NCBI GenBank assembly: GCA_030549335.1
Contig: JAUKPH010000028.1
Location: forward strand, 1,054,001 to 1,118,000
DNA from: Pontederia crassipes
Taxonomy: Eukaryota; Streptophyta; Magnoliopsida; Commelinales; Pontederiaceae
Direction of reading: 5' to 3'
Length of the DNA stretch: 64,000 nt
The notes under the pieces are model-generated. The model did no database searches and was not told the origin of the DNA. It saw only the letters and a list, made by a program, of their open reading frames with translations. The stretch's first letter is position 1. Every line of letters begins with the position of its first letter. Of the stretch, positions 12,238 to 24,276 are shown in pieces. The position numbers were made by a program, and so were the translations under genes.

Positions 12238-14599
12238 ATGGGCGTTAAAGGTTTTATGGGCGTGTGTCTCAGTCCCAATGAGAGCAGGAACCGGTCTTCC
12301 GGAGCTACGTATGCATGCCATCCCTCTCACACTCTCGTGCATTGCATTTTTCTGAGTAATTTTAGGCACACAGTACAGTTTCTACCAAGTTCTTCCTACT
12401 TGATCGTGTTCTGCGTTATAGTTTCATAATATCCGGAATCCTTCTTTGTTATCTGGTTTCGGTGGAAGAAAAACTATTCTTTTTGCTTTCGTTGTTATGT
12501 GAATGATTTGTTCTTTTTGATGCTTAAATGATTCAGAGAGGACACAGTCAGAACGAAGAGCCAAAAGTTAAGAGATGTCAAGGAGCTGAACAAGTATCAC
12601 AGCCTGTTATCACCAGGTCCAGAAAGGAGTCCGGGACTCAAGTTTCACTTTCTGAAAGTTGTCCTGTTCCTCGTTACATGTTTCGCAGTCTTCACCCTCT
12701 TCAGCTCGCCGGTGATCAGCAAAGAGCAGACACAGCATTCCAGCTCTCGGTAACCTTCCATTATTGCTTTTCCTCTTAAAGACAAAATCACCTTTCAACT
12801 TCATTAAGTTTTGGACTGATGGAATATGGACATGACAAAGGTACAACACCTTTTGCACAATTGTACACTCAAGAAGTCTGTTTCTGCTTGAATTCACAGA
12901 TCCCGGTTCGTCGACGTCGGGTGGCTGTGGCGAAGAGCAATTCAGGATGTTCGATATCTATCGAATTCGGACGTTCCCTGGACAAAGTTATCGCATATGT
13001 TAGGAGATGTATATGGTAGGGAAGAAAGCATCAAAATCGGTCTGCTGAACTTTAACTTCTCTGAGATCAGCCATTGGAAGCAGACGTTGCCAGAAAAGGA
13101 AATCTCTGTAGTGCATTTGGACTACGCCGATCCGAGCATCACTTGGCAAATTCTCTATCCGGAATGGATTGACGAGGAGAACGATACCGACGTGCCCGTA
13201 TGTCCATCTCTCCCCGAGCCCCGTATCAGAAATGGAGCAAGGTTCGATTTGGTCGCAGTGAAGCTGCCCTGCAACGCTTCAGGCAGCTGGTCGAGGGACG
13301 TCGCAAGGTTGCATTTGCAGCTCGCCGCCGCGAAACTCGCCGCGGCCTCGTCAGCAAGACGGTCGACTGTTCATGTGCTTTTGGTCACGGATTGCCATCC
13401 AATTCCCAACCTCTTCACCTGCAAAGACATGGTGAAACGTGAAGGCAATATCTGGCTCTACAAGCCCGACGTGATAAGATTGCAGGACAACCTTCGGCTT
13501 CCGATTGGCTCCTGCGAACTCGCAATCCCGCTCAAAGCAAAAGGTCAGTTTCCCCTTCACGCGTTATGTTCCGACTCTGCAGCAAAGTCGCTGATGGTTT
13601 CCTCTGCGTGCAGTGCGTTCGTACACTGAGGTTGGATCCCGGGAGGCATATGCTACAATTCTGCACTCCGCCGAGAAGTACGTCTGCGGCGCGATCGCGG
13701 TCGCCCAGAGCATTCGCCTTACAGGATCTACCAGGGACCTCGTCATACTAGTGGATGAAACTGTAAGCCCTCATCACAGGGACGCACTGCAAGCAGCAGG
13801 GTGGAAGCTCAGGACGATCCAAAGGATTCGAAACCCAAAGGCCAAGCGCGATTCCTACAACGAGTGGAACTACAGCAAGTTCCGCCTGTGGCAGCTGACG
13901 GAGTACGAGAAGGTTGTGTTCCTGGACGCCGACCTCCTCATTCTCAGGAACATCGATTTCCTATTCGCAATGCCTGAAATAAGCGCGACGGGGAACGACG
14001 GCACGCTCTTCAACTCCGGCGTCATGGTCGTTGAGCCCTCCAACTGCACGTTCGAGCTGCTTATGGAGCGGATTAACGACATTACGTCGTACAACGGGGG
14101 CGACCAGGGATACCTGAACGAGATATTTACCTGGTGGCATCGCGTCCCCAGGCACATGAACTACTTGAAGCACTTCTGGTACGGTGACAGCGCCGCCGTG
14201 AGGGCCAAGAAGACCATGATGTTCGGAGCAGAGCCGCCGGTGCTCTATGTGCTTCACTACTTGGGCCTGAAGCCATGGCTGTGCTTCAGAGACTACGACT
14301 GCAACTGGAACCTGAAGATGTACTGGGACTTCGCGAGCGACGAAGCTCACGCAACCTGGTGGAGAGTACACGACGCAATGCCGGAACACCTTCAGAGCTT
14401 CTGTTACCTGAGCACTCACGAGAAGGCGAACTTGGAGTACATCCGGCGGCAGGCCGAGGAGGCCAACTACGAAGATGGCCATTGGAAGAGAAATGTGACC
14501 GATCCGAGACTGCACATTTGCGTCCAGAGCTTCTGCAAATGGGAGAGCATGCTGCTGCATTGGGGCGAAGCTAGTAATTCTTCTAGCAAAGCCCTGTGA
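12238..14599 (+). CDS. GUX1: UDP-glucuronate:xylan alpha-glucuronosyltransferase, GUX1/PGSIP1-like (GT8)
   Basis: Predicted exons 12238-12308, 12537-12749, 12900-13543 and 13614-14599 join in one frame to a 637-residue protein. GUX enzymes add (4-O-methyl)glucuronic acid side chains to xylan in the Golgi. The layout fits: a short cytosolic tail, one membrane anchor at about 60-82 (KFHFLKVVLFLVTCFAVF), a stem, a GUX-specific region (WIDEE..T.VPVCP; GSWSRDVARLHLQLAAA; SCELAIPL) and a C-terminal GT8 domain from about 319. The DxD metal/nucleotide-sugar motif is D414-A-D416 in VVFLDADLLILRN. NGGDQGYLNE is at 470-479, and the phrase GAEPPVLYVLHYLG, typical of GUX1/2, follows. Length agrees with Arabidopsis GUX1 (about 659). 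The start is the first ATG giving a tail before the anchor; it is less certain than the rest. Converges with the pectinesterase gene. Exact paralogue (GUX1 versus GUX2) is inferred. Confidence 0.9.
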
Positions 14600-15509
14600 G
14601 TTAAATGTGACTGTGAGATTGATTGATACGTTCAAACTATTAATTTGCTATATATATACAGGGAGGTGTGATCCACCTACAAATCCTTCATCTTTCTTTC
14701 CTAATTATTAGTTCTGCATAAAAGCTTACAACACTCAGCTAAAGAAGCAATTGCTTCATTTCGTAGACAGAATGTGGAACAGCCCAACGGATTTCGATAA
14801 CCATGTTGTACTCATCCCAATTGTATTCTATGATCTCCAGCAACGCCTCTGTTCTCTAATTTGAAGTAGCCTCGTTCATGATCCAGGACGCAAGCCATTC
14901 AACATTAGTAATGCATGATTGTTACCGGGGAAAAAACATTAGAGTAGGTAGAAGAGGACATCTTTTCCAGAACTATGATCTGTAAGTCCCACTTTAAGAA
15001 TCCTAATTCATTACCTTCCGGGAGGTTCAAGAACCGTCTTTTTCTTTATCATCCAGTTTCACAAACCGTAGAACAGATTCAGAAGAAGAAATGCAGAAAA
15101 AAAGTGGCAACAATAACAGATCATTTACCATATGTTGTTCTTAAAAGAGGCATCTTTAAAATGACAGATGTGCATTGGATTCAAATGGACCACTTCACCC
15201 TGCCACTGCCAGATAAATCAGGCTATAAATTCTCCATTTGTTAATGCAGAAAAGATTATGGTATCATCCATCTGGTTGGCAAGTAGCGTAAGGCATATGG
15301 TGGTCCAACAAAAACAGAACTATTTTTGTCACAGATAAGGTAGCTATTCCTGAAATTAACAAAACTATTTCATTTGACTGTAACCAAGGTCATAGTTTTA
15401 ACATAGTTTGCACATTTCCTGATGAGATATAAAGACACTAAGCTAATACGTAACCATCTTGATGAGCTTCTTGTTCCTATTCCAAGCTTATCATATGCAT
15501 GAAATGTGG
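14600..15509. other. Spacer between two convergent genes
   Basis: Probably holds the 3' untranslated regions and terminators of the GUX-like gene (+) and the pectinesterase gene (-). A frame of 89 codons at 14975-15244 has no recognisable features. No other gene is seen. Confidence 0.5.
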
Positions 15510-17285
15510 TCACACCGTCGTCAGTTCTAAATCAGTGGGGATCCACTGATCCCCCTGTATGAAGTTCCTCAAAGAGTAGACTCCCAAGTGCTCGGCCGGA
15601 ATCCGGCTGCTCCACGGCACCCTAGCCGTCCCACTCGCCCCGGGACCAGAGCTCCCAAACTCCCCGTAGTACAGCGTCTGCAACGCGAAGTCCCCCGCCC
15701 ACGGCATCCATCCCTCCGGCCGCACGATCTCGCCCATGTAGCAGTTGACGAACACTATCCTCGAGTACTCCTTCCACGGCCTCCCCAGGTACGTGCGGTG
15801 GACGTCGGGCCTCGAGCGGTACAGCCCGAGGTACGCGTCGCTCCCCGTGACGGTGCAGCGGTCGAATACGAAGCCCGTGGGCTGTGCGGGGTCTGTCCGG
15901 CCGTGCGCGGCGACCGTGTTCGTCTCACCGCGTCCCGGGTCGATCTGGTGGGGGACTGCGAGGATGAGGCAGTCGCGGAATACCGCCGCGGAGTTGCCGA
16001 AGATGAAGTCGACGGTGCCGGAGATGCGGCAGGACTTGTAGAACTGGCGGAGGGAGTGGGCGTAGAGGGTGTCCTGGTGCCCCAAGAATTCAACGCTCTC
16101 GAAGACGGAGCGGTCGCTGTCGGAGACGAGCGCGACAGCCTGGTGCGCGTCCGGCCCGGCGGTGTTGGCGAAGGTGATGTTGCGGGCCATGAAACCGTCG
16201 CCAGCGACCCCTGCGGACGACACGTTGCAGTGTGGCGGTGGTAGCAGTAAAGCGGAGTTACAAATGGGAAGTAACGCTAAAAAGTTGTCTTAACGAGGAA
16301 AATGCTAATTAACGTTTATGCACTCACCGACGGTCGCGGTGTTATACGTAGAGACACCCACCGTATCGGCGTTGCGCGAACCCGTAATGACTGTTTTGCC
16401 CATGCCATCCCCCACAAATACCAAGTTCGTCTTCTCGTACGGCACCCGGACCGTCTCCTCGTACACCCCGGCCTTTATATGTATCACGAACCGGGTCGCC
16501 GAATTCGCGGGCGCCGAGTTGACCGCCGCCTGCACGGACCCGAACCGACAAGTCCTATCCTTGCACACCCTCGCGTCCGGCACCGTCGGGAACCCCCGCC
16601 CGACCGCCGGCCGCGCGCTGCCGGTGCTTGACACGGCCGAGTCCGGCCAGTATCCGTTTCGCTCGGTCTGCGGCGGGGCCCAGCGGGAAGTATCGCGTCC
16701 GTAGCGCCGGAAGGCGGCCAACATCGCTGCAGCGACGCCTGTGAGATCGGTGAGAGAGGCAAGGAAGGACATGGCATCGGCCACCTGCTGGGTGCCATTG
16801 ACGTGCTTGAGCGCCGACCAGCAGTCGTGCTGGTAGAGCTCGGCGGCGCCGGCGAAGGCGTGGGCATCCGCGAGGGAGCCGGACCGGAGGGCCCGTGCGG
16901 CGGCGGAGAGGCGACGGTCGGAGTAGGAGATGAGCTCGAGGCAGTTGCGGGCAGCATTGGAACGGTTGAGATTGGAGGCGGAGGCTTCGGCGATGGACTG
17001 GGCGCGAGCACGGGCGGTTTGGAGGCCGCGGGAAGCGGCGGAGATTGCAGCTTCTGTGGCGTCGAGGGCAGAGGCACCTGCAGGGAGTCGGGAGACGGCG
17101 GACTCGCATTGGGCGGAGGAGAGGGTGGCGCGGCACGCTTGGTGGATATGGGTCGGAAGAAGGACAGCGAGCTTCGAGTGGCCCCGGCGGCGGTGTACGC
17201 CGGCAGCGTTCGCAGTGGCGCAGAGGAGGAGGTGGAGGTAGAGGAGGATGAGGAGAAGGAGGAGGAGCTTGGGAGCGGAAGCCAT
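15510..17285 (-). CDS. PME51: Pectinesterase with N-terminal inhibitor domain, PME51-like
   Basis: Exons 17285-16328 and 16210-15510 (117-bp intron) encode 552 residues, close to Arabidopsis PME51. It removes methyl esters from wall homogalacturonan after secretion. A signal peptide (about 1-27, Leu-rich then ATANA) precedes a PMEI domain with Cys51, Cys60, Cys114 and Cys155, the four conserved cysteines. The catalytic domain starts near 236. It carries GVYEE (273-277), QAVAL with Gln343, QDTLY with Asp366, DFIFG with Asp387 and LGRPW with Arg463, so every active-site residue I can check is present. The stretch [18 protein letters not shown] and the ending [17 protein letters not shown] resemble PME51 rather than the commoner PME groups. 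No RRLL-type processing motif is obvious between domains. The intron lies at the conserved TVG|V position. An in-frame ATG at 17402 would add 39 residues before the signal peptide and is rejected. Strongly GC-rich. Confidence 0.93.
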
Positions 17286-19242
17286 GGCGTGGAGTTGAGT
17301 TGAGTGGAGTGAGAGTGTCGACTGAGAGCGAACAGATCGGAGCTCCACGACTTTGCCTGCGTAACTCACTCCGTTCACGTGAGTTTGGACAGCAGGCGTC
17401 ATAATTTTATTTTATTTTTTTACCTCTACACGTTACAATTTAATAATTTACCGTATTAAATAGTATTTTATTTTATTCCCACATAAAAAAGCCATCTATG
17501 GTCTATATAATTGCTGCTATTATGTATTCATTAACATTGACTAATAACTGGGGCAGATATAATTTCATTAGATTCCTCGCATATTTTTAATAAAAAAATA
17601 ATCCTAATTCTTTTTTCAGTTTAAAGGACTTTTTTAATATGGATTGGGTTCATTTTTTTTTATCAGTAATTTTTTAAGCATGTAATGTAGTAGTAAACTA
17701 GTACGCATTGCACTGTGCATGTTCTGTTGCATGCTGTTGGGTCGCTCTGCTTTCAAGTGCACCGATCTGGCAGGCGGACCCACGTAATATACTATTTTTA
17801 AAATTTAAATTCAATTAGAGTATCTTAAATATTTGTATTATACTATTAACTTGTCCTAGTATTTATAACACCATAAAGTTAAGAAGAGTTTACTAATATC
17901 TTTTACCTTCCAAAAGATATTAAAGAAAATACAAACTCACAAAATGAAGGGAAAAAAAGGTGGAAGGCCTTTTGAAATAGAAAGAGTAGGGACCAATAAA
18001 TAAAACATAAGCAAGGAAGTATAGGATGAGGAAAATGTATTTACACATGAAAAAGAAGCCAACATAAGTACATAAGATATAATCTAAAACTTTTTTATAA
18101 ATATAAGATAAATACATAAATATTATTTTCTTGTGACCGAAAAAGTACGAAATCTCAAGTATGATTCTATACGAGAAATATTACGCATCGAACCAACGTA
18201 TAAGAAATTTAAGACGACGCATCATTAAATCATTTTCTGTTCAAACTTAGGAGTTATATAGACACTTTCATTAAATAAAAATTACAAATCGACTAAAACT
18301 CTAAATTAAATCCTATTAAAATATCTTTTATTTCGAAGTATTTTTGAGACTAATAAAATTCAAGACTATTATTAATCACAACAATGCTTGTAAGCCCAGT
18401 GTTTTTATTTTCCAGCCCATCTCATAACGCCCATTTTTAAGAATGTACAAGATCGTTGATGTTGGGAAAACAGTAAAATACATTATCAAATTCTGTAATA
18501 ACAGTAAAATACAACTCACAATTATACTACAAAAAAATTAAACTGTCGTTAGTTTAGACAAAAAGGAAAAACATTAGAAATCATTAGAAATCAAGCCAGC
18601 ATGTTTCACCAGTGTTGGAGTTATGTTCCATTGGAAAAAAAAAACCATCTAAATATTATAATTTAAAGTGCTATCTCATTTCAAAGATTTCTGCTATATA
18701 CTTGGTTCCCTGTGTTAACAAATTTGTACGCAAGTCCATGTTATATTATCACTAGCTAAATGGAAAGTGCTCTTTTTTCCTATATTATATATGTATTATG
18801 TATATTTCAGATGTAAAATTTTGTTGACATGATGTGTTATTTTCATGAATGTTTGCGTCGTAAATGTAATAAAAATAGAATGAATGTCCGTATAATTCTT
18901 TGTTCCTTGGCAGATATGCATATAAAAATTTATATATTTATATATATATGTCGATGCACATGAGTAATAATTAGATGGTGAAGACAATTTCTGTGTGATT
19001 ACATAACATGAACAGAGCAGAGAAGAGCTCCTGGCTGCCATGTGCGAACATGCAGTTCTCAGATTTTGCTCTGCCATGCATCTACATATATCCAGCATAT
19101 ATTTATTTATTTATATTCTTCAGATCTACAGTATGTATATGATAAATGATACAATCCAAATGACACGAATATCATGACCAATACTTGACCTAGAACATTT
19201 ATATCTTCCATTTTCGAAACATGTACTTATAAACTATAATGT
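17286..19242. other. AT-rich intergenic DNA upstream of the pectinesterase gene
   Basis: First part of a 16-kb gene-free stretch between two divergent genes. The sequence to about 17400 is GC-richer and is probably the pectinesterase leader and promoter. Beyond it I see only AT-rich DNA without coding signals. Confidence 0.5.
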
Positions 19243-19250
19243 GTCTGTCT

Positions 19251-20162
19251 CAGTTGCGGAGTCACATGAGTGTCAGTAGATGCAGGATAAGTAGCATGAT
19301 AATAGTTATTTAACAAATGTTATCACTAGCCTAATTAGTTTGGCGCATGTTGCATTCTGTCAAAGGTCTCCAGTTCCAACCATAACTTTTTATTACAATT
19401 ATTTTCAAGTTTAATGAGACACTTTAGCTCTATAACAAAAATAAATGACATAATATAAATATTATTTGAAGTAGATCTTTAAGAGTTTTCACCATCTACT
19501 TTATATTTTTGTGAAAATTTTCCAATCTAATATTTTAATTTCTTTATAAATATTAATTCGGCTTGAGGTAAAAAAATTATCAAAGGTAATTTAAATGTGG
19601 AATGTTTTAATTTATTTTTATAGAAATGTTCAATTTTATATCATTATAATCTAATAATTTATGAGTTAGATATATACATTTAACATTATTATTTTTATTT
19701 CATATTCATACATACTTTTACATTGAAATAATTTTAGATTAATAACAATAATGTGAAATAATATATTGAAATGCAATTTTCATCCATAAAATATATTTAT
19801 AAATTATTTTTTCAGTTTAATTAGCTCACTATTTAATTTTTACATTAAAATTACTATTTAATACTATTTTCTATATCATCCGGAAAATACATTTCTTGAT
19901 CATGCATTTGAGTATATACTTTTTAATATCAACTCTTATTTAAATGTTTATGAATATTTCTAATTATACATATGCATATATATATAGAACTAAAATTAAA
20001 ATAAATTTACTATTGTTTATCCTAAAAAATGAATATTTTTAAAATAAATACTTTGTGACAAATGTTAAAACTAAAAAAATACATATTGTATATTAATAAA
20101 TATATTAAAAATAATTTTATTATTTGTGAACCCACTTAATAGGTTGGCAGGCTCCGCCACTG
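19251..20162. mobile_element. Non-autonomous hAT element with 8-bp target duplication
   Basis: A 912-bp element bounded by CAGTTGCGGAGTC on the left and GGCTCCGCCACTG on the right. The ends are inverted copies of CAGTKGCGGAGYC, a terminal sequence typical of Tip100-type hAT elements. The flanks are gtctgtct (19243-19250) and gtctatct (20163-20170), an 8-bp duplication with one mismatch, the length expected for hAT. The AT-rich interior has no transposase frame. A second, decayed right end (tctggctccgcca) stands at about 25503-25515. Confidence 0.75.
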
Positions 20163-20336
20163 GTCTATCTTTGCATAACACGAGCAAACAAAAAAAATTG
20201 TTAGATTTGCTTTATCAAATCTTGCAAACTGTAGCCATTAAGCTACCAGCTGTGGAATTACTGCACTGTTTTTTTTTCCTATCCGTTCTTACAATAACAA
20301 TAGAAGGTCCATCATTTAATGTATATTCACTGCTGT

Positions 20337-22939
20337 TGTAACGATCTGAAAATCCACCTTAAAAGATTCTAGTCATTTAGGACAATTGCGCGTCGTTCAC
20401 CATACATTTTTTAACAACGGAAGATTTTAATATTTACTGAAAGTCATAATAAATAAAACTTTATTTGAATCATATAAAATCTTATTCAAATAATAAGTCA
20501 TGAGACCTCAAATGACTAAAGTCTTCAGTACATAGCATCAATGTTCAACTAGAACTTTTTAGACATGCAACACTTCGTCATGAGCTGAAGCTGCTATCCA
20601 TCAGTTAATCTTGATTACATGCACGGATCCAGAGTGCAGGATTTTCCGATTAGAGTATGTAAAGGTCATGCATGCCATGATATTCTATCAAACGATATTA
20701 CATGCGATGCATCATTTATCATCATAATAACATAACATATAAACATGCATGTCATGAACTATATCATCATCCTTACATGACATTACATAACACTTACATT
20801 TATTCTTCTATGATATTCATGAAACATACTCATTATATCATACCTACTTAACTTCATATCCATTATTTGCATGTACCATACATTAGAAATATACAATCAT
20901 ATCATTCATAAAATACATGACATAACATATCATTTCATTTTATTTTCATAATCATGTACCTCCTAAAAGTTCCTTCATAACTCCTTGATCCTTACTTCTT
21001 AACTTCTTTCATACATTACATCTCCTCAGAGTTACTTTATACTCCTTTGGATCTTCTTTTATTCATCTTTTCTTTATTTATTATGTGATCCTTCATATGT
21101 CATCTTCATCACATAATACCTTCTTGACTTTCATTACATATCCTAAGTCATACTTAAGAACACACATCATAAAAAGTGAGGGACGTTATTCCTAGTCATC
21201 TTTAGGAATACACACATTTTATGATGAATAATATTGTTCCTTTGAAAAGTACATACACATATGCAGGACTTTACTTCTCAGGCTTAGGTCCCCTTAAAAT
21301 AGATACATTAGTGTATGACTTTACTTTTCATCTTGACTTCATCATCATTATCATCTTAACATTTTTTCTTTGTATCATATACTTTAACTTCACTTTCATT
21401 CTTACTTTATTTTATAATATCTTTGATCTTAACATATTGAAAGAATTATATCACATCATCATAAGCTACATCCTTGAAACATGCACATCATAATAGTGAG
21501 ACTTTATTTCAAGAAATACATAGACAATAATAGTGAGGGATTTTATTTCAAAGAATATGCACACTATAATAGTGAGGGACTTTATTTCAAAAAATACGCA
21601 CATTTTTTAATGAGGGACTTTGTTCCTTTGAGAAGCACATACACAAATGCAGGACTTTACTTCACGGACTTAGATCCCCTTGAAGTACACATATAGGTGC
21701 ATGACTTTGCTTCTCAACATTGATGAGTGAGACGTTCTTCTTCAACTTTAGATACATTATACTTTGCAATACATCAATCATTCGTATCAATCATTCTTCA
21801 TATTTTAGTCTAAATTATGACTGAACATACATTTTGTATATCTAGGTGTCATACACATTCATCAAGCATCAATCCATAGCATAAATACTTTAAAAATAAA
21901 TTAAAAATATCATATATTCAACATTTCAGTCGGTCATGATCGTGACGGAGTGGTCACGCCCGTGATCGTACTGTGAAATGACCCTATTTTACTTTTAAGT
22001 GTTAGTCACGGTCGTGCCCAATAGTGTCACGGTTGTTCCCATCAGTGTCACGGCCGTGCCCATTAGTGTCATGGTCGTGAGATGAGATCTTTTGTCCATC
22101 TGTGAGTTCAATAATATTTTTTCCTTCCAGGTTGTATTTTTGGCCTTCAGATCGTATTGACCGCACACTAAAAAAAACTGACAGCCTTTATTAAAGTCCT
22201 CTTGCCCATATTAACAACCTCTAGCCTATATTGAGCATGCGTCTTGCACGTTTTTCAATAAAACTTTAGGAAAACACAATAAAAAGTATCACAAAAGTCT
22301 AAGCTTGATCTATATATCAATTGACATCAAAATGATGTGAAAAATATACGAAATCATTCATTCTTTCAAATCTAGGATTCATCCTAGATCTCACAACATG
22401 AAACTCTAGCATAAGAATTTTACATGGGATTTCAAGAACATGAATCATATATAAGAATCCTTCAAATTTAATGCATGTGTGACCCCCAATCACAATCCCT
22501 ACCAAGGACTAGGGTATCATTGGATCTCTCATTCCAAACATAAAAATAGTGAGAGGGGAGAGAAGGGTTGGATCCCTTTTACATACTTATAATGTTGTTC
22601 TTCCTCAATGTCAATCATCTTTTCTTTTTCCATGTCATATTCCTCTTTGCCCTCTTGTTCTTCCTCGTACTCTTCCTTCTTCCTCCTCTGCAGTCGTCAC
22701 GTGGGAGAAATAAGAAAAGAGAGAAGGGGAAGGGTTTGATGGCTTTTATAGAGTCTATCACAGGATTTCTTAGGATTTCCTCCAGGATTTCTTAGGATTT
22801 CCTATTAAGTTATAATTAAATTTGCATGCTGTAATATTTAGCATATTCTAGTAATGATGTCAATCTTACATTAATGATGGTTAACTTTTTTCCCTAAAAA
22901 ATTCAAAAAAGAAATGCATATGTCAAGCTGGGACATACA
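20337..22939 (+). repeat. Probable solo LTR, decayed, with internal tandem repeats
   Basis: Opens with TGTAACGATCTGAAAATCC and closes with CTGGGACATACA, a decayed TG...CA pair. The interior has features common in long plant LTRs: a 'catcatcataacataacata' rich zone, variant units around 'gtgagggactttatttc' and 'gcaggactttacttc' (about 21180-21700), a 21-bp 'gtgtcacggccgtgccc' tandem repeat, and near the 3' side a pyrimidine-rich block with 'tcttaggatttcct' repeats (about 22768-22802). No target duplication is evident (gctgt versus aactt) and no gag-pol sequence is next to it. Its termini differ from the LTR family at 59354. Confidence 0.5.
22004..22082. repeat. 21-bp tandem repeat, about four copies
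   Basis: Units of the form 'agtgtcacggccgtgcccat' follow each other with substitutions (tcacggtcgtgccc, tcacggttgttccc, tcacggccgtgccc, tcatggtcgtga). The core CACGGCCGTG is itself palindromic. It sits inside the probable solo LTR. Confidence 0.75.
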
Positions 22940-23814
22940 AACTTGCGAACTTTAGTGGCCAAAACGTTAAAACGATGCAAAATCGTTTCAAATTTAAATT
23001 TCAAAATTAGTTCATATTAGTGATTCTAGGAGAAAATGACATAAATTCTACCTCTTTCTCTATGTTTAATCTATATTTCTTCATTCTTTTTCTTTTATTT
23101 GTCCCGTGTGCTCTTTTTGTTGAGTGCACCAGAAGTTGAAAGAAGTGAAGAGAAGGAAGAAGAAAAGAGGAGAAATGTCCAGGACTTGTGTGATGATGAA
23201 AGAAAAAGATATGTTAAAGGGATTTAAGTCATGGAATTCTTTGAAGCTAAGTGCACTTGGTGATAGTTAAGGATGGGAATTAAACAAGTAGACATATTTT
23301 GTAATATTCTCTTAGTATGTCAAGATAGTGTTCATTTAAAATGCATATTGAAAGATAAAAGATAGTGTTACTTGAGCGGCATGTTAGCCAAGTTCCCACA
23401 TGACTTACATGAGCAGGTGAGAATGATTCTGATATTGTTGTAACATCATCTTGTCCCATGAAGATATATTCACTTTGAGTTTTCGATCCGCATGAATTTA
23501 AGATATATCTTGAAAGATAAATGATGATGTCACTTATAAGCTCATGATCACTTTCGTATTTTCTCATGTGAAATTATCATCCTTGATCTTTTTCAACCTT
23601 GCGACCTTACAATAAGATGTTTTTTTTTAAATTTTGTGTAGGCCAAAAATTCAAATGGAACAATATTTTAAGGGAATAAGAGGGAGTGACATATTTGATG
23701 CTTATAATGTGTTTACTTATATGAAAATTTTGATCTTATGCTTATGATGCCTTTGTGATCTTGTTGGACAAGCTATAAATATGACTTATATGCATATACT
23801 GGAGTTAGGAGTGA

Positions 23815-23815
<1 letters not shown>
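22940..23815. other. AT-rich intergenic DNA, no gene seen
   Basis: No coding signals. Purine-rich stretch 'agaagtgaagagaaggaagaa' type around 23140-23175. Nothing identified. Confidence 0.4.
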
Positions 23816-23886
<71 letters not shown>

Positions 23887-23975
23887 GTGTGTGTGAGAGA
23901 GAGAGAGAGTATATATGTGTGTGTGCGCGCGCGTGAGTATATATATGTGTGTGTATATATATGTGTGTGTATGTG
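23816..23975. repeat. Compound AT/GT/GA/CG microsatellite
   Basis: About 66 bp of perfect AT, then GT, GA, AT, GT, a GCGCGCGC run and further alternating AT and GT blocks. The whole stretch alternates purine and pyrimidine, so it could form cruciform or Z-type DNA. Open frames through it are artefacts. Confidence 0.95.
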
Positions 23976-24276
23976 TTAGAGTGCGGATTGAAATTATTTT
24001 GATCTGATGGCCTAAAACATAAACAATATGGATGATCAAAATGATGCCATATATATATATATGACATGTCACATCTTAATATACGTTGTAGTGGTATGCC
24101 ATTATGAAGTTCTATTCTAATTGTCACTTTAATTTCTTTTTACACGTCTTATTTATTAGTCTTTTATTTATAATTTGCTTTTACTAAAATTTTAAATAAT
24201 TTTACCTATAATATTGATCACATTTTATCTATTGCAGTAAATAATTTATTCTCTTTAACTTTTTCATTAGTACTTA

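Noticed and set aside
13961..14635. 224-codon minus-strand frame
   Set aside because: Opposite-strand shadow of the GC-rich last GUX exon; no domain and no splice context.
12238..17285. A cell-wall gene cluster of GUX and PME acting as a unit
   Set aside because: Only two adjacent convergent genes with separate promoters; shared wall role is most simply chance.
15588..17303. Several long plus-strand frames
   Set aside because: Shadows of the GC-rich pectinesterase gene on the other strand.
21180..21700. CRISPR-like regular repeats
   Set aside because: Units are irregular, diverged and have no unique spacers; they lie inside an LTR-like sequence in a plant genome.
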